From Lysinibacillus sp. OF-1 (GTDB lineage: Bacteria; Bacillota; Bacilli; Bacillales_A; Planococcaceae): a stretch of DNA of 64,000 nucleotides. Below the pieces are notes generated by a model that was not told the origin of the DNA, did no database searches, and was given only the letters and a program-made list of their open reading frames with translations. The stretch is from positions 1,674,001-1,738,000 of the forward strand of contig NZ_CP102798.1 in the NCBI RefSeq assembly GCF_028356935.1, in the 5' to 3' direction. Position numbers and translations under genes: made by a program. Shown here in pieces: positions 1 to 9,204 of this stretch (position 1 is its first letter; each line of letters starts with the position of its first letter).

Positions 1-477
1 CCTGCAGGTGAGGTAGGAGAAATCCGCTTACGTGGCTCACAAGTGTTTGTTGGCTATTTCGAAAATAGGGAAGCGACAAAGCAAGTATTAAAGAATGGTT
101 GGTACCATACTGGAGATGTTGGTTATATAGATCGTGATGGCTACTTATATGTTGTTGATCGAATAAAAGATATGATTATTAGTGGCGGAGAAAATATTTA
201 TTCTGCAGAATTAGAATTAGCTCTTGCCAACCATCCAGCTGTTGCTGATGTAGCGGTGATTGGCATGCCGGATGAAAAGTGGGGCGAGATTCCAAAAGCT
301 TATATAGTGGTAAAACCAAACATATCGATAACAGAAGCGGACATAATGGCGTTTTGTAAAGAAAATTTAGCTTCTTATAAAGCAGTGAAAGAAGTAGAGT
401 TTGTTGAACAGCTTCCTCGCAATGCTGTTGGAAAATTACTCAAGCATCAGTTAAAGCAGGTAGTCAAACAACCATAA
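1..477 (+). CDS. AMP-dependent acyl-CoA synthetase/ligase, C-terminal part (5' end outside window)
   Basis: The frame is open from base 1, so this is the 3' portion of a longer gene. The visible ~158 residues match the end of the ANL (acyl/aryl-CoA synthetase) superfamily: the hinge region TGDVGYIDRDGYLYVVDR, then KDMIISGGENIYSAELE, and near the end the catalytic lysine context PRNAVGKLLK. Such enzymes activate a carboxylic acid with ATP and load it onto CoA in the cytoplasm. The substrate-binding N-terminal domain is missing, so specificity (long-chain, medium-chain or aryl acid) cannot be read. A convergent TetR gene lies just downstream and shares a terminator; TetR proteins beside acyl-CoA ligases often control fatty-acid use, which is only an inference here. 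Confidence 0.9.
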   Translation, partial: PAGEVGEIRLRGSQVFVGYFENREATKQVLKNGWYHTGDVGYIDRDGYLYVVDRIKDMIISGGENIYSAELELALANHPAVADVAVIGMPDEKWGEIPKAYIVVKPNISITEADIMAFCKENLASYKAVKEVEFVEQLPRNAVGKLLKHQLKQVVKQP

Positions 478-483
478 AAAAAT

Positions 484-515
484 AAAAGGCAGGTATTATT
501 TTTCCTGCCTTTTTA
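484..515. terminator. Bidirectional rho-independent terminator
   Basis: Arms AAAAGGCAGG and CCTGCCTTTT enclose a 10-nt loop and are followed by T-runs on both strands. It lies between the convergent ligase and TetR genes and overlaps the last TetR codons. Confidence 0.85.
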
Positions 516-1107
516 TTGTATGGACCAAAAGATTTGTTAGTTGCTTAATATGTTGCAAATTGGAGTCTGATGAACGACCAGGTAAATTTTTATAGGTAAT
601 TAATAGGCCATTTAACGATGCGAAAAAAAGTTGAACAGTATGTTTAAGATGGTCATCAGGGAGATGTTGTCTTAAAGCTTCTCTGAAAAGTGAAAATAAC
701 TCATCGATTATGTCATGTAGCTCTTGTGAGACATTGCCATGTTGTTCGTTTTCTAGCATGAAATAGGTCATCATATGATATAAATTATCGTGCATATACA
801 TGTATTCTATATATTTTGTTGCCAGTAATTCGAGTTGATGATCTTGTCCCTCGACGGTTTGGTGCAATACGTTTAAAAGGCTGGAGCTTTCAATTTTAAA
901 TGCCGTCATAAATAAATGTTGTTGATCATCAAAATATTGATAGATTAGACCTGGAGAAACGTTTGCATGTTTAGCGATAGCCCGCATGCTCACCTCGGCA
1001 AATGACTTTGAACTAAATAATTCGATAGCGGCATTAATAATATTTTCTCTATTGATCGTTTTCTTCTGTTGTCGCTTGGATACATGCTGAACCTCTTTTG
1101 TCTCCAT
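496..1107 (-). CDS. TetR/AcrR family transcriptional regulator
   Basis: A 203-aa protein with an N-terminal TetR helix-turn-helix at about residues 16-65 (RENIINAAIELFSSKSF, then MRAIAKHANVSPGLIYQYFDD). This is followed by an all-helical ligand-binding domain. The ATG start has the ribosome site AGGAGC a few bases upstream. TetR proteins repress until a small ligand binds the C-terminal domain. The ligand is not identifiable. The convergent acyl-CoA ligase suggests an acyl-CoA or fatty acid, as for FadR-type TetR proteins, but no FadR-like operator was recognised in front of this gene. Confidence 0.9.
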   Translation of the reverse strand: METKEVQHVSKRQQKKTINRENIINAAIELFSSKSFAEVSMRAIAKHANVSPGLIYQYFDDQQHLFMTAFKIESSSLLNVLHQTVEGQDHQLELLATKYIEYMYMHDNLYHMMTYFMLENEQHGNVSQELHDIIDELFSLFREALRQHLPDDHLKHTVQLFFASLNGLLITYKNLPGRSSDSNLQHIKQLTNLLVHTIKRQEK

Positions 1108-1497
1108 AAGTATTGCTCCTTTACACTTTATATAAATAAGATTCTATAAAAAACATCAGATATTGACAATCAAATTACGTGATACTCAGTGTAATAAAAT
1201 TGTATTTTTTAAGATAAATGGATTTTTTGTGTTAACAGGGAGGTAAGCAAATCCAGTAAACACGCAGCTGTAAGAGTGTTAAAACTTTTCATCATTGTTA
1301 GTTAGAAATTTTTACAAATGACTGGCAGGTAGTCATACATTGCTTTTGCTGACTGTCAATATATGTTTATTTCTTTATGTGTTAGCATTTCGGAAAACAT
1401 GTAAAGAAAAATTCCGTTGTTGTTACCTATTCGCAAAAATGACTCGCCATTCATTATATGCTACACTTTTTTGTACAAGGGGCAAAGGGGGAAGAGG
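1108..1497. other. 390-bp intergenic region with a possible decayed cobalamin-riboswitch-like segment
   Basis: The region lies between the divergent TetR and MBL hydrolase genes. Blocks in the + orientation resemble conserved cobalamin riboswitch elements in the right order: AGGGA at 1237, GCAAATCC at 1247, and CACGCAGCTGTAA at 1261 (family-like CCCGCaACTGTAA). The usual downstream AGTCAGGAGACCTGCC block is not found. At 1318-1336 there is instead a perfect inverted repeat, ATGACT-7 nt-AGTCAT. No clear intrinsic terminator precedes the next gene. Identification as a riboswitch is weak. Confidence 0.25.
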
Positions 1498-2331
1498 ATG
1501 TTTACACGTGAGAAAAGTATAGAGATTGAACAGCATCGTGATGTACGATGTGCACATGGTAAAGTAGCAGTTCAGGGGATTGGCATGAGTGTGTACAGTT
1601 TTTTTGTGGATGGGTTACTGATTGATACAGGCTCCTATTCGCTGTCGCAGGAATTCCAATCCTTTTTTAATGAAATACCAATAGAGCAATTGGCCTTAAC
1701 GCATTCTCATGAGGATCATGTAGGCAATGCTGCATGGATTCAACACCATCATAAAAATGTACCTATCTATATACACCGAGATTCAGTCAGCATTTGTGCA
1801 GTGGATGGAGATTATCCGCTTTATCGTCAGGCACTGTGGGGGGAACGATCGGCGTTTGTTGCCCAAGCAATTGGCGATACTATTCAAACGAAATCAGCTA
1901 CATGGGATGTCATTGAAACACCTGGGCATACAACAGATCATTTGTCGTTTTACAATCGGGAAACAGGTGCTATGTTTACAGGAGATTTGTTTATCCAGCC
2001 AAAGACGAAGGTTGTGCTTGATGAAGAAAACATCGTACATACCTTGGCGTCTTTGAGGAAAATAGTCAACTACGATTTCGATGTCGTCTATTGCTGTCAT
2101 GCGGGCTTTATAGCAGATGGGCGAACAAAAATACAGGAAAAAATTGCTTATTTAGAAGACATGGAGGGAAAAGTAAAGCAATTGTTTATGCAAGGTTATA
2201 CGATTGAAGAAATGACCAAAACAATTTTTCCTCGTGATTATCCGATTACGAAAGTATCTGGGGAACAATGGTCTTCCAAGCATATTATCACGGCTTTTAT
2301 CCATCACTTTACGCAGGAGTCCTTAACATAA
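1498..2331 (+). CDS. Metallo-beta-lactamase-fold hydrolase
   Basis: A 277-aa MBL-fold protein. The ATG at 1498 is chosen because a strong site (GGGGGAAGAGG) sits directly upstream and homology-like sequence begins there; the frame is open further upstream but reads as noise. Metal ligands are visible in the signature THSHEDHVGN (HxHxDH type, with E in the variable position), a later histidine in TPGHTTDHLS, the aspartate in FTGDLF, and a C-terminal histidine in YCCHAGF. This arrangement binds two metal ions and hydrolyses esters, thioesters or similar. The substrate is unknown. It is monocistronic with its own terminator. Confidence 0.85.
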   Translation: MFTREKSIEIEQHRDVRCAHGKVAVQGIGMSVYSFFVDGLLIDTGSYSLSQEFQSFFNEIPIEQLALTHSHEDHVGNAAWIQHHHKNVPIYIHRDSVSICAVDGDYPLYRQALWGERSAFVAQAIGDTIQTKSATWDVIETPGHTTDHLSFYNRETGAMFTGDLFIQPKTKVVLDEENIVHTLASLRKIVNYDFDVVYCCHAGFIADGRTKIQEKIAYLEDMEGKVKQLFMQGYTIEEMTKTIFPRDYPITKVSGEQWSSKHIITAFIHHFTQESLT

Positions 2332-2346
2332 GGGCTCTTTTTTTGT
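2317..2346 (+). terminator. Rho-independent terminator after MBL hydrolase
   Basis: The stem GAGTCCTT/AAGGGCTC spans the stop codon and is followed by seven T residues. Confidence 0.75.
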
Positions 2347-2741
2347 TGGTTAGCTGTGACTTACATAAATACTTTGAGATACATAATAAAAAACTTTGTG
2401 AAAAAATGTGAATAAATTGTGACAAACTCAATTAAGACAATGGATGCGCTTACATAAGTTTGTGAAAAAATTCTCATTTACATAAGAAAAATACTATGTG
2501 AAAAGATGAACAGGTGAAAAGGCTACAGTTGTACATTTTATGCGACGTAATATAGAACATTAATTATCTCAAAATAATTGATTGTGAAATGTTTAATTTG
2601 ACAGAAAAATATATTTAAAGTCATTAAATACTGTATTTTTGAAGGATAAAATAAATTGACAGAAAATTTATTGACTATGTTTTCACAAAGTATTATGATT
2701 CTGAAATATAATGAAAAACAAAGGGAAAAGGATGGGATGGA
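2347..2741. promoter_or_regulatory. Upstream region of malic enzyme: sigma-A promoter and repeated TGTGAA half-sites
   Basis: A good promoter is visible: TTGACT at 2671-2676, a 17-bp spacer, and TATGAT at 2694-2699. The spacer contains TTTTCACAAAG. Upstream are several TTGTGAA-type half-sites. At 2460-2477, TTGTGAA-AAAA-TTCTCAT resembles the Rex consensus TTGTGAA-N4-TTCACAA with two mismatches. TTACATAA also recurs near 2363, 2450 and 2478. A redox or other repressor is plausible, but no site is perfect. No coding potential is seen. Confidence 0.5.
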
Positions 2742-3944
2742 ATGGACGTAATGAAAAAAGCATTAGAAATGCATGCACACTATAGCGGAAAATTAGAGGT
2801 TATTTCGAAGGTGCCAGTACAGGATTCTTATGATCTTAGTTTGGCTTATTCACCTGGAGTAGCAGCTCCATGTGTGGAGATTGAGAAAAACCCATCACTT
2901 GTCTATGACTATACGATGAAAGGCAATATGGTAGCTGTTGTTTCGGATGGCACGGCAGTTTTAGGCTTAGGGGATATTGGACCTAAAGCGGCATTACCAG
3001 TAATGGAAGGGAAGGCGATTTTACTAAAGCGTTTTGCCAATGTTGATGCTTTTCCAATCTGTTTAGATACGAAAAATACGGATGAAATCGTCAGTATTGT
3101 GAAGGCGCTTGCCCCGACATTTGGTGCTGTGAACTTAGAGGATATTTCAGCGCCTAGATGCTTTGAAATTGAAGATCGCCTACGTCAGGAATGTGATATT
3201 CCAGTATTTCATGACGATCAGCATGGAACAGCGATTGTTGTAGGAGCAGCCATGATTAATGCCAACCGTATTGTGAAGAAGGATGTTGCAACGATGAAGG
3301 TTGTGATAAATGGTGCTGGTGCTGCGGGGATTGCGATTTTACGAATTCTTGTACAAATGGGCTACAAAAATATTTATATGTGCGATACAAAAGGCATTAT
3401 TTATGAGGGACGTACAGAAGGGATGAATCCGATTAAAGAAGCAGTAGCTCATTTAACTAATCCAGAAAAACTGCATGGCACACTGGAAGATGCGCTAACA
3501 GGTGCGGATGTCTTTATTGGGGTTTCTGTCGCAAATTTATTAACAGAGGCACACATTGCATCCATGAATGAAAATCCAGTCGTCTTTGCCCTAGCCAATC
3601 CAAATCCTGAAATTACCTATGAAAATGCTAAAGCTTGGGGTGTGCGTATTATGGGCACGGGTCGTTCAGATTATCCAAATCAAATTAATAATGTTCTAGC
3701 ATTCCCTGGTATTTTCCGTGGGGCCTTAGATGTGCGAGCAACGGATATTAATGAGACGATGAAATTAGCGGCAGTTGAAGCCATTGCTTCTCTTGTAAGT
3801 GACGCCGAATTAACAGAGGAATATATTGTACCGAAATCTTTAGATGAGCGTGTTGTGGCAATCGTTTCACGAGCTGTAAGTGGCGCTGCTGTTGAATCGG
3901 GCGTATCGGAACTATTCCAACAAAGTACAGCTCTATCTGTCTAG
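2742..3944 (+). CDS. Malic enzyme (oxidative decarboxylation of malate)
   Basis: A 400-aa cytoplasmic malic enzyme of the short bacterial type, converting malate to pyruvate and CO2 with reduction of NAD(P). Visible elements are the catalytic Tyr35 in LAYSPGV, the motif SDGTAVLGLGDIGP (68-81), catalytic Lys91 in GKAILLK, the metal ligands Glu133/Asp134 and the HDDQHGT motif (157-163), and the dinucleotide fold GAGAAG (191-196). The length fits the YtsJ group. Cofactor preference cannot be fixed from sequence. The gene stands alone between its promoter and a very strong terminator. The start is supported by AGGGAAAAGGATGG upstream; the ATG at 2751 is an alternative. Confidence 0.93.
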   Translation: MDVMKKALEMHAHYSGKLEVISKVPVQDSYDLSLAYSPGVAAPCVEIEKNPSLVYDYTMKGNMVAVVSDGTAVLGLGDIGPKAALPVMEGKAILLKRFANVDAFPICLDTKNTDEIVSIVKALAPTFGAVNLEDISAPRCFEIEDRLRQECDIPVFHDDQHGTAIVVGAAMINANRIVKKDVATMKVVINGAGAAGIAILRILVQMGYKNIYMCDTKGIIYEGRTEGMNPIKEAVAHLTNPEKLHGTLEDALTGADVFIGVSVANLLTEAHIASMNENPVVFALANPNPEITYENAKAWGVRIMGTGRSDYPNQINNVLAFPGIFRGALDVRATDINETMKLAAVEAIASLVSDAELTEEYIVPKSLDERVVAIVSRAVSGAAVESGVSELFQQSTALSV

Positions 3945-3963
3945 TGAATAACCGCTTTCTAAA

Positions 3964-4007
3964 GATAGATAAAGAAAAGTGATAAACTTTTCTTTATCTA
4001 TTTTTTT
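3964..4007 (+). terminator. Strong rho-independent terminator after malic enzyme
   Basis: Arms of about 16 bp (ATAGATAAAGAAAAGT and its complement) enclose a 4-5 nt loop, then a run of seven Ts. Confidence 0.92.
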
Positions 4008-4186
4008 GTGATTTAATGGCGAATATGCTCGAAAAATGTTGTTGTTTGATTTTTTATGTAATAAAATGAATATGAATAATGTAATAATTTACATTTTCTG
4101 TTTTAGAGGAATAACTGCTTAATTTTTCAATTTTATTGTGAAAATTAGGTCTAAAGTACATATAAAATGAAAGAGGTGTTGGCCGT

Positions 4187-5935
4187 ATGAAGTCATTATT
4201 TCAATTTCGATCCATTAAGGCGAAGCTGATTGCTTTCTCTTTGCTGCTTTTATTGATTCCCCTTATTATTCTTGGCTTTTCAAGTTATCAACAAAGTAAA
4301 GCAAATTTAGAGACTGTAGGAAAAGAGAATTTACGAAACAGTGTAGAAATGACCATTGCCATGATTGAGCAATTCAATCAACAGGTAGAGGCAGGCAATC
4401 TATCCTTAGAGGAAGCGCAAGAAAAAGTAAAGATTGCGATTTTAGGTGAGAAGGATAGCGAAGGAAAACGACCGATTAATAAAGAGATTAAGCTAGGCGA
4501 TAACGGCTATATATTCGTCGTAGACCAAAAAGGGAACTCCATCGCACACCCTAATATAGAGGGCTCTAATGTCTGGGATGAGCAGGATGATAGTGGCTTT
4601 AAATATATGCAAGAAATCATTGCCGTTGGGAATGATGGTGGTGGCTTTGTAAGCTATGAATGGGCATTACCAAATACAGATCAATTGGAAGAAAAGGGTG
4701 TTTATACAGAAACAGACCCTTATTGGGGATGGGTTATTGGTGCGAGTACTTATTTAATGGATTTCAATAAACCAGCAGAAAGTATTTTAAAATTAACAAT
4801 CATTGTGATTGCTATTGCGGTTATTGTGGGCATATTTGTGATTTGGCAATATGCAAGTAGTATGGCAAAACCGATTAACCGAGTGGCTCAAGCTATGGAA
4901 CAGTTTGCGCAGGGTGATTTATCTCAAGACAGCATATCTATTCGATCAAAGGATGAAATAGGCAAGCTGGCAAATGCAATGAATCAAATGCAACAGAAAT
5001 TGAAGGATATGATTCATAATATCGCGCAAGCTTCTGATTTGATTAATACTTCTAGTAAAGAACTGACACAATCAGCAAATGAAGTGAATATGGGAGCGGA
5101 GCAAGTGGCGATTACGATGCATGAATTAGCATCAGGTGCAGAAGGACAAGCTCATCATTCGAATGAATTAACATCCTTGATGGAACGCTTCACGGCGGAT
5201 TTACAGGAAACGAATCAGCATGGTGCTCATATTCATCAATCCTCTGTGGAAGTATTAGCATTAACAAATGAAGGAAGTCAGCTAATGACATCCTCCAATT
5301 CTCAAATGGTGAAGATTGATAGCATTGTGCAAAATGCGGTAGAGAAAGTGAAAAATTTAGATGCCCAAGCTCAGGAAATTTCAAAGCTGGTCGTTGTTAT
5401 TAAAGATATAGCAGATCAAACGAACCTGCTAGCTTTGAATGCTGCCATTGAAGCGGCTAGAGCTGGTGAGCAGGGCAAAGGATTTGCAGTGGTGGCAGAT
5501 GAAGTACGCAAGCTGGCAGAACAAGTAGCGTTTTCAGTTAACGACATTACATCAATTGTCACGAACATTCAGCAGGATTTTGATGTTGTCACAACCTCTT
5601 TAGAGGATGGTTATCAAGAGGTTAAAGAAGGAACGAATCAAATAAAAGCTACTAGCGAAACGTTTAATACAATTAGTTATTCCATCAATGATGTAGTAGA
5701 AAGTGTTAAACTAATTTCAACGAATTTATCGAAGGTTACAGAAGACGGTCGTAAAATGAACAACTCGATTCAGGAGATTGCTGCGGTAGCAGAGGAATCT
5801 GCTGCAGGTGTTGAGCAGACAACGGCTACAACGGAAGAGACAAGTAGCTCTATGGATGATATGGCAGGGAAATCTGCCCAATTATCAGAGTTAGCCTTAC
5901 AATTGAAAGCGTTGATTGCCCAATTCAAACTATAG
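4187..5935 (+). CDS. Methyl-accepting chemotaxis protein, single-Cache type
   Basis: A 582-aa chemoreceptor. A first membrane helix lies at about residues 13-32 and an extracellular sensor domain follows, with the Cache-type stretch [19 protein letters not shown] and later [10 protein letters not shown] second helix is at about 204-222, then HAMP (about 223-275), then the cytoplasmic signalling coiled coil. The hairpin tip has the conserved core [21 protein letters not shown] followed by [16 protein letters not shown]. The single-Cache fold usually binds small organic acids. The gene follows the malic enzyme with 240 bp between, so a link to organic-acid sensing is tempting but unproven. The ribosome site GAAAGAGGTG precedes the ATG. 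Confidence 0.93.
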   Translation: MKSLFQFRSIKAKLIAFSLLLLLIPLIILGFSSYQQSKANLETVGKENLRNSVEMTIAMIEQFNQQVEAGNLSLEEAQEKVKIAILGEKDSEGKRPINKEIKLGDNGYIFVVDQKGNSIAHPNIEGSNVWDEQDDSGFKYMQEIIAVGNDGGGFVSYEWALPNTDQLEEKGVYTETDPYWGWVIGASTYLMDFNKPAESILKLTIIVIAIAVIVGIFVIWQYASSMAKPINRVAQAMEQFAQGDLSQDSISIRSKDEIGKLANAMNQMQQKLKDMIHNIAQASDLINTSSKELTQSANEVNMGAEQVAITMHELASGAEGQAHHSNELTSLMERFTADLQETNQHGAHIHQSSVEVLALTNEGSQLMTSSNSQMVKIDSIVQNAVEKVKNLDAQAQEISKLVVVIKDIADQTNLLALNAAIEAARAGEQGKGFAVVADEVRKLAEQVAFSVNDITSIVTNIQQDFDVVTTSLEDGYQEVKEGTNQIKATSETFNTISYSINDVVESVKLISTNLSKVTEDGRKMNNSIQEIAAVAEESAAGVEQTTATTEETSSSMDDMAGKSAQLSELALQLKALIAQFKL

Positions 5936-5937
5936 CC

Positions 5938-5977
5938 AAAAATCTCCCGCTCTCTTCAGAGAGGGGAGATTTTTTTA
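5938..5977. terminator. Bidirectional rho-independent terminator
   Basis: AAAATCTCCC and GGGGAGATTTTTT form a hairpin between the convergent chemoreceptor and Yip1-like genes, with T/A runs on both sides. Confidence 0.88.
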
Positions 5978-6628
5978 AATCATACCAACACCGATAATGC
6001 CAATGAGAATGATAAAGAAAAGAACAAACAATACAACGAAAAGAATGATTCCTGGAATAAAAATAGTGAAGAAGGCCATCCAGTTAGAGATTTGATGTGC
6101 TTCGGCAACAACACCTACTGAAATAACAAAAGACCAGATACTAACAACGATGGTTACTAAAATAGTTGGCCAAAAAATCCACGGCAATGAACCGATAAAG
6201 TTTGGGTCTAATAAAGAATCTGGGGAAGTTATTAACCAAATTAAATAAAGTGGGATTAGTACAATAAATGGAATGGCTGTAAGGCTCAATCCTTTAAATA
6301 AGTCCGAATAAGTACCAGTGCCTTTGAATAATTTACCAAATAGCCATGAAATGAGGGCGGAAAAAGCCGTACCAATAATCCCAGCGATTGGCGCAAAAAT
6401 AACACATAATAAGGCTAAAATCCATGGTGAGAGATTAGGGAATAATTCCGAATCAATCAGCCCTGACATAAGAGAGCCGATATAACCAATAGACAAAACC
6501 AAAATGGCAAAGCCAATCGATTTTTCATTAATCATATAACGAGCTGCTTGTTTTGGATGCATCCAAACTGCTAAAAACGGATTTAGTTTAGGCCTCTCTT
6601 CTTTCGGTGTCTCCGTATAGTTTTCCAT
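5975..6628 (-). CDS. Yip1-family integral membrane protein
   Basis: A 217-aa protein with a charged, proline-containing N-terminus (NPFLAVWMHPKQAARYMI) followed by five or six hydrophobic segments. The order and the WMHPKQAARY motif fit the bacterial Yip1 domain family, whose members are small membrane proteins of unclear function. The ATG has GGAGGTAG upstream. No operon partner is visible: purC, downstream in the other direction, has its own terminator. The function is unknown; a structural or membrane-stress role is speculation. Confidence 0.75.
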   Translation of the reverse strand: MENYTETPKEERPKLNPFLAVWMHPKQAARYMINEKSIGFAILVLSIGYIGSLMSGLIDSELFPNLSPWILALLCVIFAPIAGIIGTAFSALISWLFGKLFKGTGTYSDLFKGLSLTAIPFIVLIPLYLIWLITSPDSLLDPNFIGSLPWIFWPTILVTIVVSIWSFVISVGVVAEAHQISNWMAFFTIFIPGIILFVVLFVLFFIILIGIIGVGMI

Positions 6629-6711
6629 TAAACTACCTCCAAAATTATAGAATAATTGCTTATTACAATAGTTAATATACGAGTGGTGGAAGGAAAAGTT
6701 TCGTCAAAAAT

Positions 6712-6739
6712 AAAAAAAGAGCCGCAGCCGACTCTTTTT
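6712..6739 (-). terminator. Terminator of purC
   Basis: AAAAAGAG and CTCTTTTT flank a GC-rich inner stem (CCGCAGCCGA). The T-run is on the minus strand, downstream of purC. Confidence 0.75.
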
Positions 6740-6753
6740 CATAATTGCTTCTA

Positions 6754-7440
6754 TTATTCAGCTAACATCATTTTTTCAAGCTCTAACGGTTCAATATATT
6801 CTTCGCCTTTGTAAGCACGCATATTACCGCCAGAAATTTCATCAATTAATAAAATATCATTTGTTTTAGCGTCACGACCGAATTCTAATTTAATGTCATA
6901 CAGTGTTAAGCCTTTTTTAGCAAGCTCTGCCGCCACAAATTTTGAAATTTCAATTGTATTTTGTTTTAAAATGGCGTATTCTTCGTGAGTTAACAGGTTT
7001 AACATCGCTAAAGCATCTTCAGAAATAGGGGGGTCTAAACGATCATCATCTTTAATCGTTACTTCCACAAAAGAGTCCAGCTCCTGTCCTTCCTTTACAT
7101 AAGCACCATAACGGCGTAAGAATGAACCGACTGCCTTGAAGCGGCAAATGACTTCTAAACCTTTCCCAAAAACAGTTGCTGGTTTCACGGTCATAGTGGC
7201 ATCCTCAAAGTTTGCGTCAACATAGTGCGTAGGTACACCTTGTTGATTTAATTTCGAATAGAAATAAGAAGTTAAGCGCAAAGCAGCTAAGCCCGCACCG
7301 TCAATCGTTAAACCAACAGTATTAGCACCTGGGTCAAACACACCATTTTCTCCTGTAACATCATCTTTAAATTTTAATAAATAATGGCCGTCTTCTAATT
7401 TGAACACATTTTTTGTTTTACCTGTATACAATAATTCCAC
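6754..7440 (-). CDS. purC: Phosphoribosylaminoimidazole-succinocarboxamide (SAICAR) synthase
   Basis: A 228-aa ATP-dependent ligase of purine synthesis that joins aspartate to CAIR. Visible family hallmarks are the N-terminal LLYTGKTKNVF, KFKDDVTGENG, VICRFKAVGSFLRRYGAY, the substrate segment DDRLDPPISEDA, and near the end LYDIKLEFGRD and LIDEISGGNMRAYK. In Bacillus purC sits inside the large pur operon. Here it is a single gene between its own terminator and that of gdhA, so either this is a relocated copy or the genome holds a second one. Minus-strand GAAC-containing sequences upstream (7510-7590) faintly resemble PurR boxes but are not convincing. Confidence 0.95.
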   Translation of the reverse strand: MELLYTGKTKNVFKLEDGHYLLKFKDDVTGENGVFDPGANTVGLTIDGAGLAALRLTSYFYSKLNQQGVPTHYVDANFEDATMTVKPATVFGKGLEVICRFKAVGSFLRRYGAYVKEGQELDSFVEVTIKDDDRLDPPISEDALAMLNLLTHEEYAILKQNTIEISKFVAAELAKKGLTLYDIKLEFGRDAKTNDILLIDEISGGNMRAYKGEEYIEPLELEKMMLAE

Positions 7441-7560
7441 AAAAAAACCTCCAATATTTCATAGTACTCCAAAATTATAACACGAATATTTCAAATATTT
7501 AATAACAAAAACGTTCGTTTAAAACGTTTATTTATATGTTTTATAACGAAATTTCTAATA

Positions 7561-7596
7561 AAAAATAAGATGATAACGAATGTTCGTTACCATCTT
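7561..7596 (-). terminator. Terminator downstream of gdhA
   Basis: A near-perfect 14-bp inverted repeat (AAGATGATAACGAA / TTCGTTACCATCTT) is followed on the minus strand by ATTTTTT. Confidence 0.8.
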
Positions 7597-7655
7597 GCGT
7601 GAAATTAAGAATATTCCCAATTCAAATGTTAGGAAACTGTTAAAAAAGAATGTTA

Positions 7656-9029
7656 TTAATAGACACCTTCAGTAAGCATGCCATCTGCTACTTTGATAAA
7701 GCCAGCGATGTTTGCACCAACTACTAAGTTCCCTGGGAAGCCATATTTTTCAGCTGCTGCTTTACTATCTGTATAAATATTTTTCATAATTTGGTGAAGT
7801 TTCGCATCTACTTCTTCAAATGACCAAAATACGCGACTTGAATCTTGTGCCATTTCAAGAGCAGATACAGCAACTCCACCAGCATTCGCCGCTTTTGCAG
7901 GACCAAATAAAACCCCTGCATTTAGGAATTCATTGATGGCTTCAAGGTCTGATGGCATATTTGCACCTTCACCAATTGCTTTAACACCATTTGAAATTAA
8001 TGTACGAGCTGACTCTCCGTTAATTTCATTTTGCGTAGCACATGGTAGGGCAATGTCACAAGGAATTGTCCAAATACCTGTACAACCTTCTGTAAAAGTA
8101 GCATTTGGTCGGTAATTAATGTAAGTTGAAATACGGTCACCTTTAACTTCTTTGATTTCTTTAATAGCTTCTAGATCTAAGCCCTCTGGGTCAAAGATAT
8201 AGCCTGAAGAATCCGAACAAGCAACCACTTTTGCACCATATTGTTGTGCTTTTTCAATCGCATAAGTAGAAACGTTACCAGAACCAGAAACAACTACTGT
8301 TTTTCCTTGGAATGAATCGTTCGCATCTTTTAGCATTTCATTAACAAAATAAACCGTGCCGTAACCTGTTGCTTCTTTACGTGCTAAAGAGCCACCATAG
8401 CCAGGCGTTTTACCTGTTAATACACCAGATTCATTTGCTTTTGTTAAACGTTTATATTGGCCCCATAAATAACCTACTTCACGAGCACCAACGCCAATAT
8501 CACCAGCAGGAACATCGACATCTGGACCAATATGACGGTATAATTCAGTCATGAATGCTTGGCAGAAACGCATAATTTCTGAGTCTGATTTGCCTTTCGG
8601 ATCGAAGTTTGAACCGCCTTTACCACCACCGATTGGTTGCCCTGTTAAAGCATTTTTAAAGATTTGCTCAAAGCCTAGGAACTTAATGATGGATTCATTC
8701 ACGGAAGGGTGGAAACGAAGACCGCCTTTGTAAGGTCCCATTACATTGCTGTATTGAACGCGATAACCACGATTTACCTGTACTTGGTTGTGATCATCTT
8801 GCCATGCTACACGGAAAGAAATAATGCGATCTGGCTCCACGATACGAGATAAAATATTGGCCTTGATATATTCAGGATGCTGTGTGAATACAGGTACTAA
8901 TGAGATGAAAATTTCTTCAGCTGCTTGTAAAAATTCCGCTTGATGACTGTTCTGTTGTTTAAGTTGCTCAAATACGCCATCTACGTATTCTTTTGCTAAT
9001 TGCTCGTTGCTAACAGTTGTCATTGTCAT
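7656..9029 (-). CDS. gdhA: NADP-type glutamate dehydrogenase
   Basis: A hexameric-type glutamate dehydrogenase linking 2-oxoglutarate, ammonia and glutamate. The 457-aa form is taken from the ATG at 9029 because TGGGGGT lies 8 bases upstream; an in-frame ATG at 9044 lacks a ribosome site and would make that GGGGG coding. Key stretches are MGPYKGGLRFHPSVN, the active-site GGGKGGSNFDPKG (catalytic lysine in GGGKGG), DVPAGDIGVG, and the dinucleotide motif VSGSGNVSTYA. The length and the GGGKGGSNFDPKGKSD motif fit the E. coli GdhA-like NADP group rather than the shorter catabolic RocG/GudB group. It is monocistronic. Confidence 0.95.
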   Translation of the reverse strand: MTMTTVSNEQLAKEYVDGVFEQLKQQNSHQAEFLQAAEEIFISLVPVFTQHPEYIKANILSRIVEPDRIISFRVAWQDDHNQVQVNRGYRVQYSNVMGPYKGGLRFHPSVNESIIKFLGFEQIFKNALTGQPIGGGKGGSNFDPKGKSDSEIMRFCQAFMTELYRHIGPDVDVPAGDIGVGAREVGYLWGQYKRLTKANESGVLTGKTPGYGGSLARKEATGYGTVYFVNEMLKDANDSFQGKTVVVSGSGNVSTYAIEKAQQYGAKVVACSDSSGYIFDPEGLDLEAIKEIKEVKGDRISTYINYRPNATFTEGCTGIWTIPCDIALPCATQNEINGESARTLISNGVKAIGEGANMPSDLEAINEFLNAGVLFGPAKAANAGGVAVSALEMAQDSSRVFWSFEEVDAKLHQIMKNIYTDSKAAAEKYGFPGNLVVGANIAGFIKVADGMLTEGVY

Positions 9030-9204
9030 AGTTAAAACCCCCATTTAGTTGATAGGTGTATCGTATATCTATTTTTCAAACTATTCAATAAAATACTTTT
9101 TAAGTTTGTGAAAAATTGAGCAAGAGAGGTTACGAAAATAATATATTAAAATAATTTTATTTGAAGTGATTTATCTAATTATGAGAAAGGAATGATGCTT
9201 TATT

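Noticed and set aside
7500..7600. PurR box pair upstream of purC
   Set aside because: GAAC cores are present but orientation and spacing do not fit; the strongest repeat is better explained as the gdhA terminator.
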